DNA of 64,000 nucleotides from Flavobacteriales bacterium. Lineage in GTDB: Bacteria; Bacteroidota; Bacteroidia; Flavobacteriales_F; PHOS-HE28. The notes under the pieces are model-generated. The model did no database searches. It saw only the letters and a program-made list of their open reading frames with translations, and was not told the origin of the DNA. Location: assembly GCA_016788635.1 (NCBI GenBank), contig JAEUSU010000008.1, positions 248,001 to 312,000 of the forward strand, written 5' to 3'. The position numbers and the translations under genes were made by a program. Shown in pieces: positions 1 to 10,814 of the stretch. How positions within the stretch are numbered: position 1 is the stretch's first letter; every line of letters starts with the position of its first letter.

Positions 1-1649
1 AGCATGCGCGTTACGGGCACGCCGGTCCAGCGGCTCACCACAGCGGCGATCTCCTCCACGTCCACCTCCTCCTTGATCATCTTGCTTTCGCTCTGGAGCA
101 GGAGCAATTCATCCTTGGCGGCGAGCAATTCCTTCTCGGTCTCCTGGATGCGGCCGTAGCGGATCTCGGCCACTTTGCCGAAGTCGCCTTCGCGCTCGTA
201 CTGCGCGGCCTGGTGCTTGAGGTTCTCGATCTGGTCCTTGGCGCTGTTGATGCGCTCCACCAGCGCGCGCTCGCTCTCCCAGCGGGCCTTGAAGCCGTCG
301 CGCTGACCGCTGAGCTCCGCGAGTTCCTTGTTCAGCTCGGCGAGCTTGGCCTCGTCGTTCTCGCGCTTGATGGCCTCGCGCTCGATCTCCAGCTGCATGA
401 TGCGGCGGTCGATCTCGTCGAGTTCCTCGGGCTTGGAGTTGATCTCCATGCGCAATTTGCTCGCGGCCTCGTCGATGAGGTCGATGGCCTTGTCCGGCAG
501 AAAGCGGTCGGCGATGTAGCGCGTGCTCAGTTCCACGGCGGCGATGATCGCGGCGTCCTTGATCAGCACCTTGTGGTGGCTCTCGTACTTCTCCTTCAGA
601 CCGCGCAGGATGGAGATGGCGTCCTCGCGGCTGGGCTCATCGACCATCACTTTCTGGAAGCGGCGCTCCAAGGCCTTGTCCTTCTCGAAGTACTTCTGGT
701 ACTCGTTGAGCGTGGTGGCGCCGATGCTGCGCAGTTCGCCGCGTGCGAGTGCGGGTTTGAGGATGTTCGCGGCGTCCATGGCGCCTTCGCCACCACCGGC
801 ACCCACCAGGGTGTGGATCTCGTCGATGAAGAGGATGATGCTGCCCTCGGCGCTGATCACCTCCTTCACCACGGCCTTCAGGCGCTCCTCGAATTCGCCT
901 TTGTACTTCGCGCCGGCGATCAGCGCGGAAATGTCCAGGCTGTACACCTGTTTGCCTTTGAGGTCCTCGGGGATGTCGCCGCTGACGATGCGCTGGGCGA
1001 TGCCCTCGGCGATGGCGGTCTTGCCCACGCCGGGTTCACCGATCAGGATCGGGTTGTTCTTGGTGCGGCGGCTGAGGATCTGCAGCACGCGCCGGATCTC
1101 CTCGTCGCGGCCGATCACCGGATCGAGCTTGTTGTCCTTGGCGAGCTGGTTGAGGTTCTTCGCGTACTTGTTCAGCGCGTTGTAGGTCTCCTCCTGGCTC
1201 TGGCTGGTGACCTTGCTGCCTTTGCGCAGGTCCTTGATGGCAGCGATCAGGTCCTTCTTGGTGACGCCATTGTCCTTCAGCAACTGGCTCACGGTGTCAC
1301 CGCTGTCCAGGATGCCGATCAGCATGTGCTCCACGCTGGCGAACTCATCGCCGAACTCTTTCAATGCAGCCAATGCTTTTGTGAGCGCATCGCTGCTGTA
1401 GCGCGAAAGGCTGATCTGCCCGCCACTCACCTTCGGATAGCCTTGCACGATGCGGTCCAGCGCCTGCGTCATCGCGGACACATTCACGTTGAGCTTCTTC
1501 AGCAGGAAGGGCGTCACGTCGGGGTCCACTTCCAGGATGCCCTTGAGCAGGTGGCCGTTCTCGAGTAGCTGCTGGCCGTATCCGGTGGCGATGGTCTGCG
1601 CCTGTTGGATGGCCTGCTGGGAGCGGATGGTGAATTTGTTGAGGTCCAT
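1..1649 (-). CDS. clpB: ATP-dependent chaperone ClpB (5' part; C-terminus beyond window)
   Basis: Hexameric AAA+ disaggregase that works with DnaK/DnaJ in the cytoplasm to dissolve protein aggregates. The minus strand reads from an ATG at 1649 ([17 protein letters not shown]) off the left edge, giving about 549 of the roughly 860 residues usual for ClpB. Visible in order are the N-terminal Clp repeat domain, the first AAA domain with Walker A GEPGVGKT and Walker [12 protein letters not shown], the sensor region [17 protein letters not shown], and the long coiled-coil middle domain (residues about 400-530) that separates ClpB from ClpA/C. The sequence stops at [12 protein letters not shown], just before the second AAA domain. 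It is divergent from the large adhesin gene at 1904, with about 250 bases between them. Confidence 0.96.
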   Translation of the reverse strand, partial: MDLNKFTIRSQQAIQQAQTIATGYGQQLLENGHLLKGILEVDPDVTPFLLKKLNVNVSAMTQALDRIVQGYPKVSGGQISLSRYSSDALTKALAALKEFGDEFASVEHMLIGILDSGDTVSQLLKDNGVTKKDLIAAIKDLRKGSKVTSQSQEETYNALNKYAKNLNQLAKDNKLDPVIGRDEEIRRVLQILSRRTKNNPILIGEPGVGKTAIAEGIAQRIVSGDIPEDLKGKQVYSLDISALIAGAKYKGEFEERLKAVVKEVISAEGSIILFIDEIHTLVGAGGGEGAMDAANILKPALARGELRSIGATTLNEYQKYFEKDKALERRFQKVMVDEPSREDAISILRGLKEKYESHHKVLIKDAAIIAAVELSTRYIADRFLPDKAIDLIDEAASKLRMEINSKPEELDEIDRRIMQLEIEREAIKRENDEAKLAELNKELAELSGQRDGFKARWESERALVERINSAKDQIENLKHQAAQYEREGDFGKVAEIRYGRIQETEKELLAAKDELLLLQSESKMIKEEVDVEEIAAVVSRWTGVPVTRM

Positions 1650-1903
1650 TTGAAAAGGACTGTTGAGGGTAGCAGGTTGACGAAGTTGAGGGTTGGTTTC
1701 CTCGGTGGTTATCGGTTGTCAGTTGTCATTTGTTGGTCTGGCGCAGCATCCGCGTGTGCGATCGTGCGACTGACAACGAACGACGGTTCGCCCCGCTCAA
1801 CATCCAAGCCGGTGGGTTTTTTCTGACGGAAAGTCGGGATGGAAGGAGTGGGGCTGACCTTTCTACCGTTGGGAACGGAGCGGGCTGCCGGAAAGTCTTA
1901 CGG

Positions 1904-4900
1904 ATGGTTACCTTGTTGCAGATGCGCGCCAGGGAACACATCCTGCGAACGATGCTGGCGATGGCGCTGGCAGGGGTGTTCGCGGGTGTGCACGCGCAAG
2001 GTCCTTGGGACACCCCGTTGCGGGGCCTGGGTGCGGAGCACGTGAGCGATGTGAAGGTGGGCGCGGACGGTTTCATCTACGCGACGGGCGAGTTCAGCAA
2101 CGTGGTCTTTCTGGGCACGCAGAGCATGGTGTCCTATGGTGCCACGGACTGCTTTGTGGCGAAGCTGGACGCGGCGGGCAACGTGTTGTGGATGAGACAG
2201 GCGGGAGGCGCCTCGGCCGACCGCGGGATCCGGCTGGCGGTCGAGGGCAATGCGGTGGTGGTGGTGGGGCAATGGATGGGCACAGCGGACCTCTTCGGCA
2301 GCACATTCACCAGCCTGGGCCCTGCGCAGGATGCCTTCACCGCACGGCTGAACACGAGCGACGGCGCCACACAATGGGTGCGCACAGGCGGTGGTGCGGT
2401 GGGGGTGACGCGCCCCAATGGGGTGACGCTCGCACCCAACGGCCACACCACGGTGGCGGGTGAGTTCCGTGGCACGGCCACCTTCGGCACGGTGAGCATC
2501 ACCAGCATGCCGGACACCTTCACCATGGATCCCGGCATCGACGTGTTCATCGCCAGCTACAACGCGTCGGGCGCCTTGCTCTGGCTGAAGCACGGTGCGG
2601 GCATGTTCACCGACCGCGCCGTGGACGTGGTGCACGATGCTTCGGGTGACCTGTACGTGGGTGGGCAGTTCAGCGACACGCTCACCTTCTCGCAGACCTA
2701 CGCGAACACCTTGTTCAATGCCATCTTTCTTTTGAAGCTGGACGCGGCCGGCGACGAGGTCTGGTTCCGCAAGGGTGGGGGTGCCCAGTTGAACGCGCTG
2801 CGCGACATGCAATGGTCTGCAATGGGTGAGTTGTTGCTGGCCGGTGACCTGCGCGGCACCATGACCTGGTTCGATGCCGCGCCGAACACCCTTGCGGCCG
2901 GCGCACCATACGCCATTTTCCTGCTGCGTGTAAGCCTTTCCGGTGAGTTCATCGGTGCATCCACCACCGGCTCGGACAACCCGGTGACCCTGCGCGGCAT
3001 CGACCAGCGTGCCGACACCGTGGCGGTGGTGGGCGAGTTCCGCTGCCGGTTCACCGGCCTCAGTGACCTGTACGGTGGCGAGGGCCTCTTCATGGCCACC
3101 GGCACACAGGACCTCTTTGTCAACAAGCACCGCTTCAGTGACCTGGCGCTGCTCGAAGGCCAGCAGTTCGGCGGGCAGAAGGGCAAACGCGCCGGGCAGA
3201 TCGCCTCGCTGCCCAACGGTGCATTGATCTTCTGCGGGTCCTTCTCCCAGTTGTTGACCTTCCCCTCCGATGCCTCCACGTGGGCCGACCTCAGCTCCGG
3301 GGTCATGAACTGCTCCTTCGTGAACTTCAATTCCCCTGCGGTGACCTGGTGCGGCGACCCCCACCACGGCCGCTTCGTGGCCGACCGCAGCGATGGCCAG
3401 CGCGACGGTTTCATCGCGCGGGGTTATGTGAACGGGCGATCGGCCTACGACTTCTGGCGACGCGCGGACCCAACGGATTGCGGGCGGGGCGTGATCGAGC
3501 CCTGCATCGAGACCTTTGAAGGGGTCTACCGTCAGTGCCCGGACTCCTCCGTGGTGTGCGAGCCGCTGCCCCTGCGTGTGATGGGGCGCGACTGGTCCTC
3601 CTTCATCAGCCCGATCAGCTGGCTGGAGGATGAGTCCTGGCCCACCTTCGTCTGCGACAGCGCGGCCTACACCGGGCCCGACCTGGAGTTCCTATGGAGC
3701 GATGGTTCGCTTACGCGACAGACCCTGGCGACCACCACCGGTTGGTACTGGTGTACGGTGAGCACCACCAATGGCTGCTGGTCGTGGACCGATTCCATCC
3801 ACGTGACCGTGGGCCCGGTGCCGCCCCTGCCGCACATCAGCGATGCCACCGGTGCCAACGTGAACGCGGCCTTCACCACGCCGCTCTTCCTCTGTTCCGG
3901 TCCGGAATGGATCTGGGTCAGCGATCCATTACCAGGCTACCAGTACATCTGGTATGAGAGCGGTGTGGCGTATCCCGGTGACAGCATCCTTGCGGATACC
4001 AACGGCATCTACATCATTCACGCGGTGGGCCCGAACGGCTGCATTAACTTCAACTTCATCCAGGTGTTCATCTGGGGCAGTGGCGAACCACTGCCGAACA
4101 TCACCGGCGTGGAGGTGGACTTTCAGCCGGACAGCGCCACCATCTGCCCCATGCCCTGTGGCTATATGTCGGGCTGGTACGGTACGGCCACCTGGTTCGT
4201 GAATGGGGTGCCCACCGTGCTCACAGGCGAACTGGGCCTGACCACCACGGTGGATTGCGGACCGCCACCGGCGGGCTTGTTGTATGCCCCGCCGGACCAG
4301 CCTTTCCCCTTCGCCGTGTACGCACCGCAACCTGGTTGGAACACCTTCACCGTGGCGCTTACCGTGAACAATGGCATCATGGGCTGCGCCACACAGCAGG
4401 TGGCCTTCAACGTTACCGACAGCATTTACCTGGAGATCGTTCCCACGCCGGACCTTCAGCTGTTCGGGCCTTCCTTCATCTGCCCGGGGGATACCGTGCT
4501 GCTCACGGCGTCATGCCCCGGTTGCGCACCGCTCACCTGGATGGGGCCGGGCATCATCTGGATCAGCTCGGCAGGGGACAGCATGCGTACCGTGCTCGGT
4601 GGACAGTTCTCGGCCTCCTCCTTCACCGAAATGAACGGGGTAAGTTGTCCGGTGACGGAACATCATTTCGTACTGCCACCTACCGCGCCTGAAGTGTTTT
4701 TGGCCAGCGAGCAGATGTGCCCGGGGGACAGCGTGCTGCTTTCCACCAACCTGCCAGGGTCCAACTACCAATGGACCGGTCCGCTGGGGCCTCTTTCCGG
4801 CACAGGTCCCACCGTGTATGCGAACGCCTTCGGCGTGTACCAGCTTACCATGCTGGACACCAACAACTGCGTGGTCACGGGCATATCCGAGCCTTTGGAC

Positions 4901-6301
4901 CAGTACGGATCGCCCTTGGTGGACATCTTTCCTGAGGTCTTCCTGTGCCCGGGCGAAAGCGCGCAGATCGAAGTATTCGCCGAGGGACCGGTGACCATCG
5001 CGTGGGCACCACCGCTCACGGGCGGCAGTGCCGTGCAAACGGTGAGCTCCCCCGGCGTGTACACGGTGGTGGTCACCTCCTGCGGCATCCCGTACCCCTT
5101 CACCATACCGGTGTATGGCAGCCAGCCGAACGTGGAACTGGCCACACCAGGCCCCTTCGAGTTGTGCCCCGGCGATACCGTGGTGCTGATGGCCTACCCC
5201 GGTGCAGCGGACTATGTGTGGCTGCCCTGGGAGCTGCCCGGCATGCACCTGGTGGTGGGGGATGGAGGCGCTTTCCAGGCCGTGGTGGTGGATGAATACG
5301 GTTGCATGGACACCAGCGCGGTGGTGGTGGTGAACATGAACAACTTTACAACACCGCTGCAGGCGAATGATGTCACGGTGTGCCTCGGGGAAGATGCCGT
5401 GTTGATCGCCACTGGTTCGGGTGTGATCCGCTGGTATGCGGATGCCGCGCTCACGCAATTGATGGCCACCGGCGCCACCTTGGTCGTCCCTTCGCCCCCG
5501 CAGGACCAGGTCTTCTTCGCCACGCAGGAGGAGAACGGCTGCATCTCGGCAACGGTGCAGGTGCAGGTGTGGGTACTGCCCACGCCCACTGGTCTTTTGC
5601 TGAACGCACCGGCCGCGCTGTGCCTGGGCCAGGAAGCGATGCTCTTCGTGAGCGGAACGCCCACGCCCGAGGTGAACTGGAGCACGCCCGCCGGGCCGTT
5701 CTGGGGGAATCCCCTGGTCATTGATCCGGTGACCGTGGCGAACGCCGGCACGTACACCGGCACGGCGGGCATCGGCCCCTGCATCGGCGGCACTGTTTCC
5801 GTCACGCTCACCACGGTGGTGCCCGCCGCCTATTGGTTGGGCCCGGACAGCCTGGTGTGCCCGGCGCAACCCTTCCCGCTGGTCGTGCCCGCCGAGTTCA
5901 ACAACATTTCATGGAGCACAGGCGATACCGGCCCCACCGCATTGGTCACCCTGCCTGGCAGTTACTGGTTCACCGCACAGGATGCGAACGGATGCCTGGT
6001 GACCGACACGGTGTACTTCGGGCTGGTGGAGTGTGACCCCTTCATGCCGAACGTGATCACCCCGAACGGTGATGGCCGGAACGACCTGGTGGAGTTGTGG
6101 AGCCCCTCGGCCGCGCCGCTGGTGATGCGCATCTTCAACCGCTGGGGCCAGACCGTGCATGAGGCTGAAGGCCGCCAGGTGCGCTGGGATGGGCGCAGCA
6201 ACGGCACCCGCGTGCCCGATGGCGTGTACTATTACGAGGTGCGCGGTGAACGTGTGAACGGCAGCGCATTGGTGCTTACCGGTTACGTGCATGTGTTGTA
6301 G
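1904..6301 (+). CDS. Giant secreted T9SS type-B cargo protein (beta-propeller repeats + Ig/PKD-like domains + CHU_C domain), copy 1
   Basis: Large surface or secreted protein of about 1465 residues. Start taken at ATG 1904, with an alternative ATG at 1922; both place a signal peptide ending in GVFAGVHAQ at the N-terminus. Residues about 30-480 are SBBP-like propeller repeats of the form 'FIYATGEFSNVVFLG', 'VVVVGQWMGTADLFG', 'VTVAGEFRGTATFG'. Then follows a long chain of cysteine-containing Ig/PKD-like units recognised by 'LCPGDTVVLMA' motifs. The last 90 residues (from FMPNVITPNGDGRNDLVE, with FNRWGQTVHEA and DGVYYYEVRG) are the gliding-motility-associated C-terminal domain that targets proteins to the type IX secretion system. 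The exact ligand is unknown. It is followed directly by a full-length paralogue. Confidence 0.9.
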   Translation: MVTLLQMRAREHILRTMLAMALAGVFAGVHAQGPWDTPLRGLGAEHVSDVKVGADGFIYATGEFSNVVFLGTQSMVSYGATDCFVAKLDAAGNVLWMRQAGGASADRGIRLAVEGNAVVVVGQWMGTADLFGSTFTSLGPAQDAFTARLNTSDGATQWVRTGGGAVGVTRPNGVTLAPNGHTTVAGEFRGTATFGTVSITSMPDTFTMDPGIDVFIASYNASGALLWLKHGAGMFTDRAVDVVHDASGDLYVGGQFSDTLTFSQTYANTLFNAIFLLKLDAAGDEVWFRKGGGAQLNALRDMQWSAMGELLLAGDLRGTMTWFDAAPNTLAAGAPYAIFLLRVSLSGEFIGASTTGSDNPVTLRGIDQRADTVAVVGEFRCRFTGLSDLYGGEGLFMATGTQDLFVNKHRFSDLALLEGQQFGGQKGKRAGQIASLPNGALIFCGSFSQLLTFPSDASTWADLSSGVMNCSFVNFNSPAVTWCGDPHHGRFVADRSDGQRDGFIARGYVNGRSAYDFWRRADPTDCGRGVIEPCIETFEGVYRQCPDSSVVCEPLPLRVMGRDWSSFISPISWLEDESWPTFVCDSAAYTGPDLEFLWSDGSLTRQTLATTTGWYWCTVSTTNGCWSWTDSIHVTVGPVPPLPHISDATGANVNAAFTTPLFLCSGPEWIWVSDPLPGYQYIWYESGVAYPGDSILADTNGIYIIHAVGPNGCINFNFIQVFIWGSGEPLPNITGVEVDFQPDSATICPMPCGYMSGWYGTATWFVNGVPTVLTGELGLTTTVDCGPPPAGLLYAPPDQPFPFAVYAPQPGWNTFTVALTVNNGIMGCATQQVAFNVTDSIYLEIVPTPDLQLFGPSFICPGDTVLLTASCPGCAPLTWMGPGIIWISSAGDSMRTVLGGQFSASSFTEMNGVSCPVTEHHFVLPPTAPEVFLASEQMCPGDSVLLSTNLPGSNYQWTGPLGPLSGTGPTVYANAFGVYQLTMLDTNNCVVTGISEPLDQYGSPLVDIFPEVFLCPGESAQIEVFAEGPVTIAWAPPLTGGSAVQTVSSPGVYTVVVTSCGIPYPFTIPVYGSQPNVELATPGPFELCPGDTVVLMAYPGAADYVWLPWELPGMHLVVGDGGAFQAVVVDEYGCMDTSAVVVVNMNNFTTPLQANDVTVCLGEDAVLIATGSGVIRWYADAALTQLMATGATLVVPSPPQDQVFFATQEENGCISATVQVQVWVLPTPTGLLLNAPAALCLGQEAMLFVSGTPTPEVNWSTPAGPFWGNPLVIDPVTVANAGTYTGTAGIGPCIGGTVSVTLTTVVPAAYWLGPDSLVCPAQPFPLVVPAEFNNISWSTGDTGPTALVTLPGSYWFTAQDANGCLVTDTVYFGLVECDPFMPNVITPNGDGRNDLVELWSPSAAPLVMRIFNRWGQTVHEAEGRQVRWDGRSNGTRVPDGVYYYEVRGERVNGSALVLTGYVHVL

Positions 6302-6422
6302 GGTGGTGGAGCCGTTAAGAACGCCCCTGCTGTGGTGTTCAGGCAGCGCCGCACCGAATTTGCCCGTCATACATTCACAGAAGAGAGGATGGTGGCGGAG
6401 CGGGAGATCACCCTTGCCCATC

Positions 6423-9400
6423 GTGTACGGCCCACACTCCATTCGTGCCACCGCTCTCTGCCGCTTTGCGCTGGCCTTCGCCGTGGTGTGTGCGGCTGCG
6501 GTGCGAATGAGCGCTCAACCCTATTGGAGCCGCAACATTGGTGGCAGTGGCAACGAGCACGTGGCCGATGTAAAGGTGGATGCGACGGGTGCCCTCTATG
6601 TGACGGGCGAGTTCTTCGGAACGGTGACCTTCATGGGCCAGACCTTCACCTCTTCCGGTGCAGCGGATGCCTTCGTGGCCAAGGTGAACGCCGATGGCAC
6701 GCTGGCCTGGTTCACGCAGGGGGGTGGCATAGGCATCGATCGCGGGGTGCGGTTGTGCCGGGGGCCGGGCAGCGCTTTGGCCGTGGTGGGTGAGTTCATG
6801 GGCTCGGCCAACTTCCAGGGGAATATCATCACATCCGCCGGTGGGGGAGTGGACGTATTTGTGGCCGTGCTCGATGCGGTGAACGGCCAGGTGCAGTGGA
6901 TCCGTCGGGCGGGTGGTGCGACTGGTGCGGACAAACCCTATGGTGTTTCTGTCGCCCCCAATGGCCAGGTGACCGTGGCGGGTGAGTTCCGCGGAACGGC
7001 ACAATGGGGTGGCCTCTCACTCACCAGCACGACAGATCCCGGCTCCGGCTTGCCCAGCGCGGACGTCTTCATCGCATGCTATTCCACCAGCGGTGCCGAG
7101 TTGTGGGTGAAGCAGGGCGCTGCGAAGTATTACGACCATGCCGTGGACGTGGTGCACGACCCGCTGGGCAACATCTACGTCTGCGGCCAGTTCAGCGACA
7201 CCATCACCTTCGATGCCGTACACTACAACGACCTGAACAACGCGAGCTTCCTATTGAAGTTGGACGCTGCCGGCAACGAGCAGTGGTTCCGGCGTTTCGG
7301 CGGCGCCACCTTGAACCAGGTGCGCGACATGCAGTGGACCACTCCGGACGGCTTGGTGCTTACCGGCGACCTGCAGGGCAACATGGTCTTCATCGATAAC
7401 GTGCCGGACTTCATCAATGGCCCGGCGCCCTATGCCTACTATCTGCTGCGCGTGGATCCCACTGGCGAGTTGGTAGCGCAGGGAGCATGGGGTTCACAAA
7501 GCCACGTGACCGTCCGTGGCCTGGACCAACGCGCCGATACCGTGGCCGTGCTTGGCGCCTTCGCGTGCCGCTTCGATGCGCTGGCGGACCACTACAATGC
7601 CCCCGCGCTCTTCATGGCCACGGGCGACCAGGACCTTTTTGTAGCGCGCCACGCCCGGCTGTCGCTCGCGCTCATGGATGCCCAGCAGTTCGGTGGGCAG
7701 AAGCCCAAGTTGGCGGGGCAGATCGCCTCGTTGGCCGCTGGTGATCTGGTGTTCTGCGGTTCCTTCGAGGAGACACTGCTCTACCCTTGCCGTGACCAGT
7801 TCGCAGCGGATGATTTCCCTGCGGGGTTGACCATGCCAGGTGTCTCCAGTGATTACTGCGGCGATGCGTTCCATGGATCCTTTGCTGCGGATATAGGCAT
7901 GGGGCAGCGCGATGGCTTCATCGCGCGGGGATATGTACGGGTTCGTTCGCCCTATGACTGGTTCAACCACACCGATGCGCTGTGCCTGTATGATACGCTG
8001 GGGCTGTGCATCTGGCAGAGCTCATTCACCGGGTCCTGCCTGGACAGCCTGGTGCGGTGCGGGCCGGGGAGCATTGCCATCCTCACGGAGTTCTCCCACG
8101 TCGGCATCGGCAGTGTGCCTGCCGGGCCGCAGCTGTCCTACCTGTGGTCCACCGGTGCCACCACGGATGTATTGGGCGTCACTGCCTCGGGGACCTACTC
8201 CGTGCAGGTCTCCACCGCCAACGGCTGTCTGCAATGGGCGGATACCATCCACGTGATCATCAACCCCCTTCCGCCGGTGCCGCGCATCTCGGATGATGTG
8301 GTGGTGAATACCAACGCGCTCGTGACCTCTCCGATCTATCTGTGCCCACCGGACTCAGCATGGCTCTGGACAACGAACCTGCCTGCCGGTCATACGGTTC
8401 AGTGGGACGGGGTGTCCGGTGTGGTGAACAATGACAGTTTGTTGGCCAACGCGGCGGGGGCATATCACGTGCTGTTCACCTCGCCCGAGGGCTGCACGCG
8501 CAACAATAATGTGTCCGTCCACTTTCATCCGGTGGTGCCCATGCCCGATCTGACGGCTGATCTGTTGATCAGCTATCCACAGGACACGGACCTGAACGAT
8601 ACCGTGGCACTATGCCCCGGGGATGCGTTGATGCACCGATATGACCCCACCTGGTACATCGATGGTCTGCCATCCCCGTTGCCGCCGGGATTGGTGGTCC
8701 GTTACCGCTGGCACAATTCGCCGTTCTGGTCACCGCCTGCAACGGGTGGTACGCAGGTCAATTTCATTTCAGTGACCACCGGGGGCTGGCACGTGGATGA
8801 TCTGGAAGTGATGGTGACGAATGCCCCCTGCTTGGGGGACACGCTCTACTTCACCGCATTGGACAGTGTGTTCGTGGTGCTCCATCCGCCTTCCTTATTG
8901 AGCGCGACCATCCAAGGGCCGCCATACCTCTGTACGGGCGATACGGCCACCTTGCTCGGGTCTTGTGTGGGCTGTACCAGCATGACCTGGGGAGGGGCCG
9001 GCATTGTGGCGAACTTCTATGATTCGGTGTGGGTGAACACCACTGGCGTCCGCTCGCTGACCGTTTACCTGACCGACACCAATGGGTGCACGTTCTCGCA
9101 GACTGCGACGCACAACCTGCAGATACCTCCCACGCCGTCCCTCTTCGTCACTCCGCCGTACGGGGTCATCTGTCCCGATTCCAGCGCCACCTTATGGACC
9201 ACGCTCCCCGGCTCGCAGTACGTGTGGTATGGACCCTTCGGTGCGGATACCACCACCAGCAACAGCTACAGCACCACGGAACCGGGTGAGTACTTCCTTT
9301 TCATGACCGACCTCCACGGCTGCACGCATTACACCACATCGCTCACCATCTCCAATTATGCCACGCCCTTCCTCAGCGTGCTGCCCGATGCGTGGTTGTG

Positions 9401-10763
9401 CCCGGTGAACGACTCGGTGGTGCTGCAAGTGAGCACCTCGGCGTTGAATCCGCCCGTCTGGTGGGCTCCGCTGAGCGGTGCCGCGCTCACGCAGGTGGTC
9501 ACGCAGCCCGGTGTGTACACCTGCCAGGTGCAGGCGTGCGGCATCACCACGGTGCTGTCCGTGGAAGTGCTGGCATCCAACGTGAATGCCGCGCTGCTGA
9601 CGCCAGGTCCCTTCACGATATGCCCCTACGATACGGTGTTGCTCGAAGCGCAGCCGGGCATGAGCAGCTACATCTGGCAACCCGGTGCGGTGCCCGGCCC
9701 GCAGCTTGAAGTGTCACAGCCCGGCAGTTACCAGGTGGTGGCCTTTGATGCGTACGGTTGTTCAGACACATCCGCCGTTGTGGTGGTCGCGCAACACGAC
9801 ATGGGCCCACTGGCCGCCCCTGCGGATGTGACCGTGTGCGCGGGTGATGACGCCTGGCTGGTGAGCAATGGGAGCACCTTGAACTGGTATGCCGATCCGG
9901 CGGCCACGCAATGGCTTGCCACGGGAGATTCGCTGCTGGTGCCCGCGGTATCCGTGGCTGCCACCTTCTATCTGGTGCAGAGCGACAGCGTGTGTATGTT
10001 GCCTGCACTGCCCGTGCAGGTGTTGGTGGATCCCGTTCCCACCGGCCTGGTGCTGAATTCGCCGGGCGAGGCGTGTGTGGGTGAAGCATTGTTGCTCACG
10101 CTTTCCGCCGGCCCGGGTGTCTCCACCACATGGACCACGCCTTCGGGTGCTTTCACGGGCTCCAGCCTGTTGATCGATCCGGTGAGCCTGGCCGACCAAG
10201 GGACCTATACCGCTTACACCCAATTGGGGAATTGTTCCGGCGTGCCGCAGCAAACGAACATCACGGTGCACGTGCCGATCCCCTTCTCCCTGGGGCCCGA
10301 TGTGGAGTATTGCTCGGGTGGCACGGTGGTGCTCCAAATACCACCCGCCTACACATCGCCCATCTGGAGCACTGGTGCCACCACCGCTGCCATCTTCGTA
10401 CAGAGCCCCGGCTTGTATGAGGTGGATGCGCTGGACATCAACGGTTGCTCCGTACGTGCCGAAGTGCAGGTGATCGAGATCGATTGCGAGCTCGTCATCC
10501 CCAACATCTTCACCCCCAATGGCGACGGCATGAATGATACCTGGTCGATGACGGGGGTGCGGATCGCGGAAGCGCACATGGTCATCTTCAACCGCTGGGG
10601 GCAGAAGGTCTACGAAGGCGATCCCCAGCGCAAGCCGTTCAATGGCATCCATTACGTTTCGTTGGAACCCCTCACGGAAGGGGTCTACTACTACATCGTG
10701 GACCTGCTGCGCGTGAGCGGGGAACGGCACGAGCAGGCGGGATACTTCCAGTTGAACCGGTAG
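6423..10763 (+). CDS. Giant secreted T9SS type-B cargo protein, copy 2 (tandem paralogue)
   Basis: About 1446 residues with the same architecture as the upstream gene: signal peptide, N-terminal propeller repeats (for example GALYVTGEFFGTVTFMG), cysteine-bearing Ig/PKD-like domains with 'ICPYDTVLLEAQPG'-type motifs, and a CHU_C sorting domain (VIPNIFTPNGDGMNDTW, FNRWGQKVYEG, GVYYYIVDLL). The start is uncertain. The open frame begins with an ATG at 6291 that overlaps the upstream stop. The GTG at 6423 instead puts a normal signal peptide (RFALAFAVVCAAAVRMSAQ) near the N-terminus, so I prefer it. Head-to-tail position and collinear domains indicate duplication. The long gap-free co-directional arrangement allows one transcript. 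Confidence 0.87.
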   Translation: MYGPHSIRATALCRFALAFAVVCAAAVRMSAQPYWSRNIGGSGNEHVADVKVDATGALYVTGEFFGTVTFMGQTFTSSGAADAFVAKVNADGTLAWFTQGGGIGIDRGVRLCRGPGSALAVVGEFMGSANFQGNIITSAGGGVDVFVAVLDAVNGQVQWIRRAGGATGADKPYGVSVAPNGQVTVAGEFRGTAQWGGLSLTSTTDPGSGLPSADVFIACYSTSGAELWVKQGAAKYYDHAVDVVHDPLGNIYVCGQFSDTITFDAVHYNDLNNASFLLKLDAAGNEQWFRRFGGATLNQVRDMQWTTPDGLVLTGDLQGNMVFIDNVPDFINGPAPYAYYLLRVDPTGELVAQGAWGSQSHVTVRGLDQRADTVAVLGAFACRFDALADHYNAPALFMATGDQDLFVARHARLSLALMDAQQFGGQKPKLAGQIASLAAGDLVFCGSFEETLLYPCRDQFAADDFPAGLTMPGVSSDYCGDAFHGSFAADIGMGQRDGFIARGYVRVRSPYDWFNHTDALCLYDTLGLCIWQSSFTGSCLDSLVRCGPGSIAILTEFSHVGIGSVPAGPQLSYLWSTGATTDVLGVTASGTYSVQVSTANGCLQWADTIHVIINPLPPVPRISDDVVVNTNALVTSPIYLCPPDSAWLWTTNLPAGHTVQWDGVSGVVNNDSLLANAAGAYHVLFTSPEGCTRNNNVSVHFHPVVPMPDLTADLLISYPQDTDLNDTVALCPGDALMHRYDPTWYIDGLPSPLPPGLVVRYRWHNSPFWSPPATGGTQVNFISVTTGGWHVDDLEVMVTNAPCLGDTLYFTALDSVFVVLHPPSLLSATIQGPPYLCTGDTATLLGSCVGCTSMTWGGAGIVANFYDSVWVNTTGVRSLTVYLTDTNGCTFSQTATHNLQIPPTPSLFVTPPYGVICPDSSATLWTTLPGSQYVWYGPFGADTTTSNSYSTTEPGEYFLFMTDLHGCTHYTTSLTISNYATPFLSVLPDAWLCPVNDSVVLQVSTSALNPPVWWAPLSGAALTQVVTQPGVYTCQVQACGITTVLSVEVLASNVNAALLTPGPFTICPYDTVLLEAQPGMSSYIWQPGAVPGPQLEVSQPGSYQVVAFDAYGCSDTSAVVVVAQHDMGPLAAPADVTVCAGDDAWLVSNGSTLNWYADPAATQWLATGDSLLVPAVSVAATFYLVQSDSVCMLPALPVQVLVDPVPTGLVLNSPGEACVGEALLLTLSAGPGVSTTWTTPSGAFTGSSLLIDPVSLADQGTYTAYTQLGNCSGVPQQTNITVHVPIPFSLGPDVEYCSGGTVVLQIPPAYTSPIWSTGATTAAIFVQSPGLYEVDALDINGCSVRAEVQVIEIDCELVIPNIFTPNGDGMNDTWSMTGVRIAEAHMVIFNRWGQKVYEGDPQRKPFNGIHYVSLEPLTEGVYYYIVDLLRVSGERHEQAGYFQLNR

Positions 10764-10789
10764 TGAAGGTCCGACTGGTCGCAGCGGCC

Positions 10790-10796
10790 TACTTTG
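10790..10796 (+). promoter_or_regulatory. Candidate housekeeping -7 box of the ECF sigma gene
   Basis: TACTTTG lies 18 bases before the ATG of the sigma factor gene. It is one base short of the Bacteroidota -7 consensus TAnnTTTG. It would let the sigma gene be transcribed by the primary sigma factor rather than by itself. Confidence 0.35.
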
Positions 10797-10814
10797 GCGC
10801 CGCCATCGCGCCTC

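Noticed and set aside
213..1568. Long plus-strand open frame (451 codons) at the left edge
   Set aside because: It is the antisense shadow of clpB: low-complexity Leu/Val/Ala/His composition, no start context, and the minus-strand frame encodes conserved ClpB motifs.
1898..5869. Long minus-strand frames under the first giant protein (for example 1898-3367 and 4511-5869)
   Set aside because: High GC reduces stop codons in all frames; their His/Arg/Gly-rich translations show no motif, and the plus frame has signal peptide, repeats and sorting domain.
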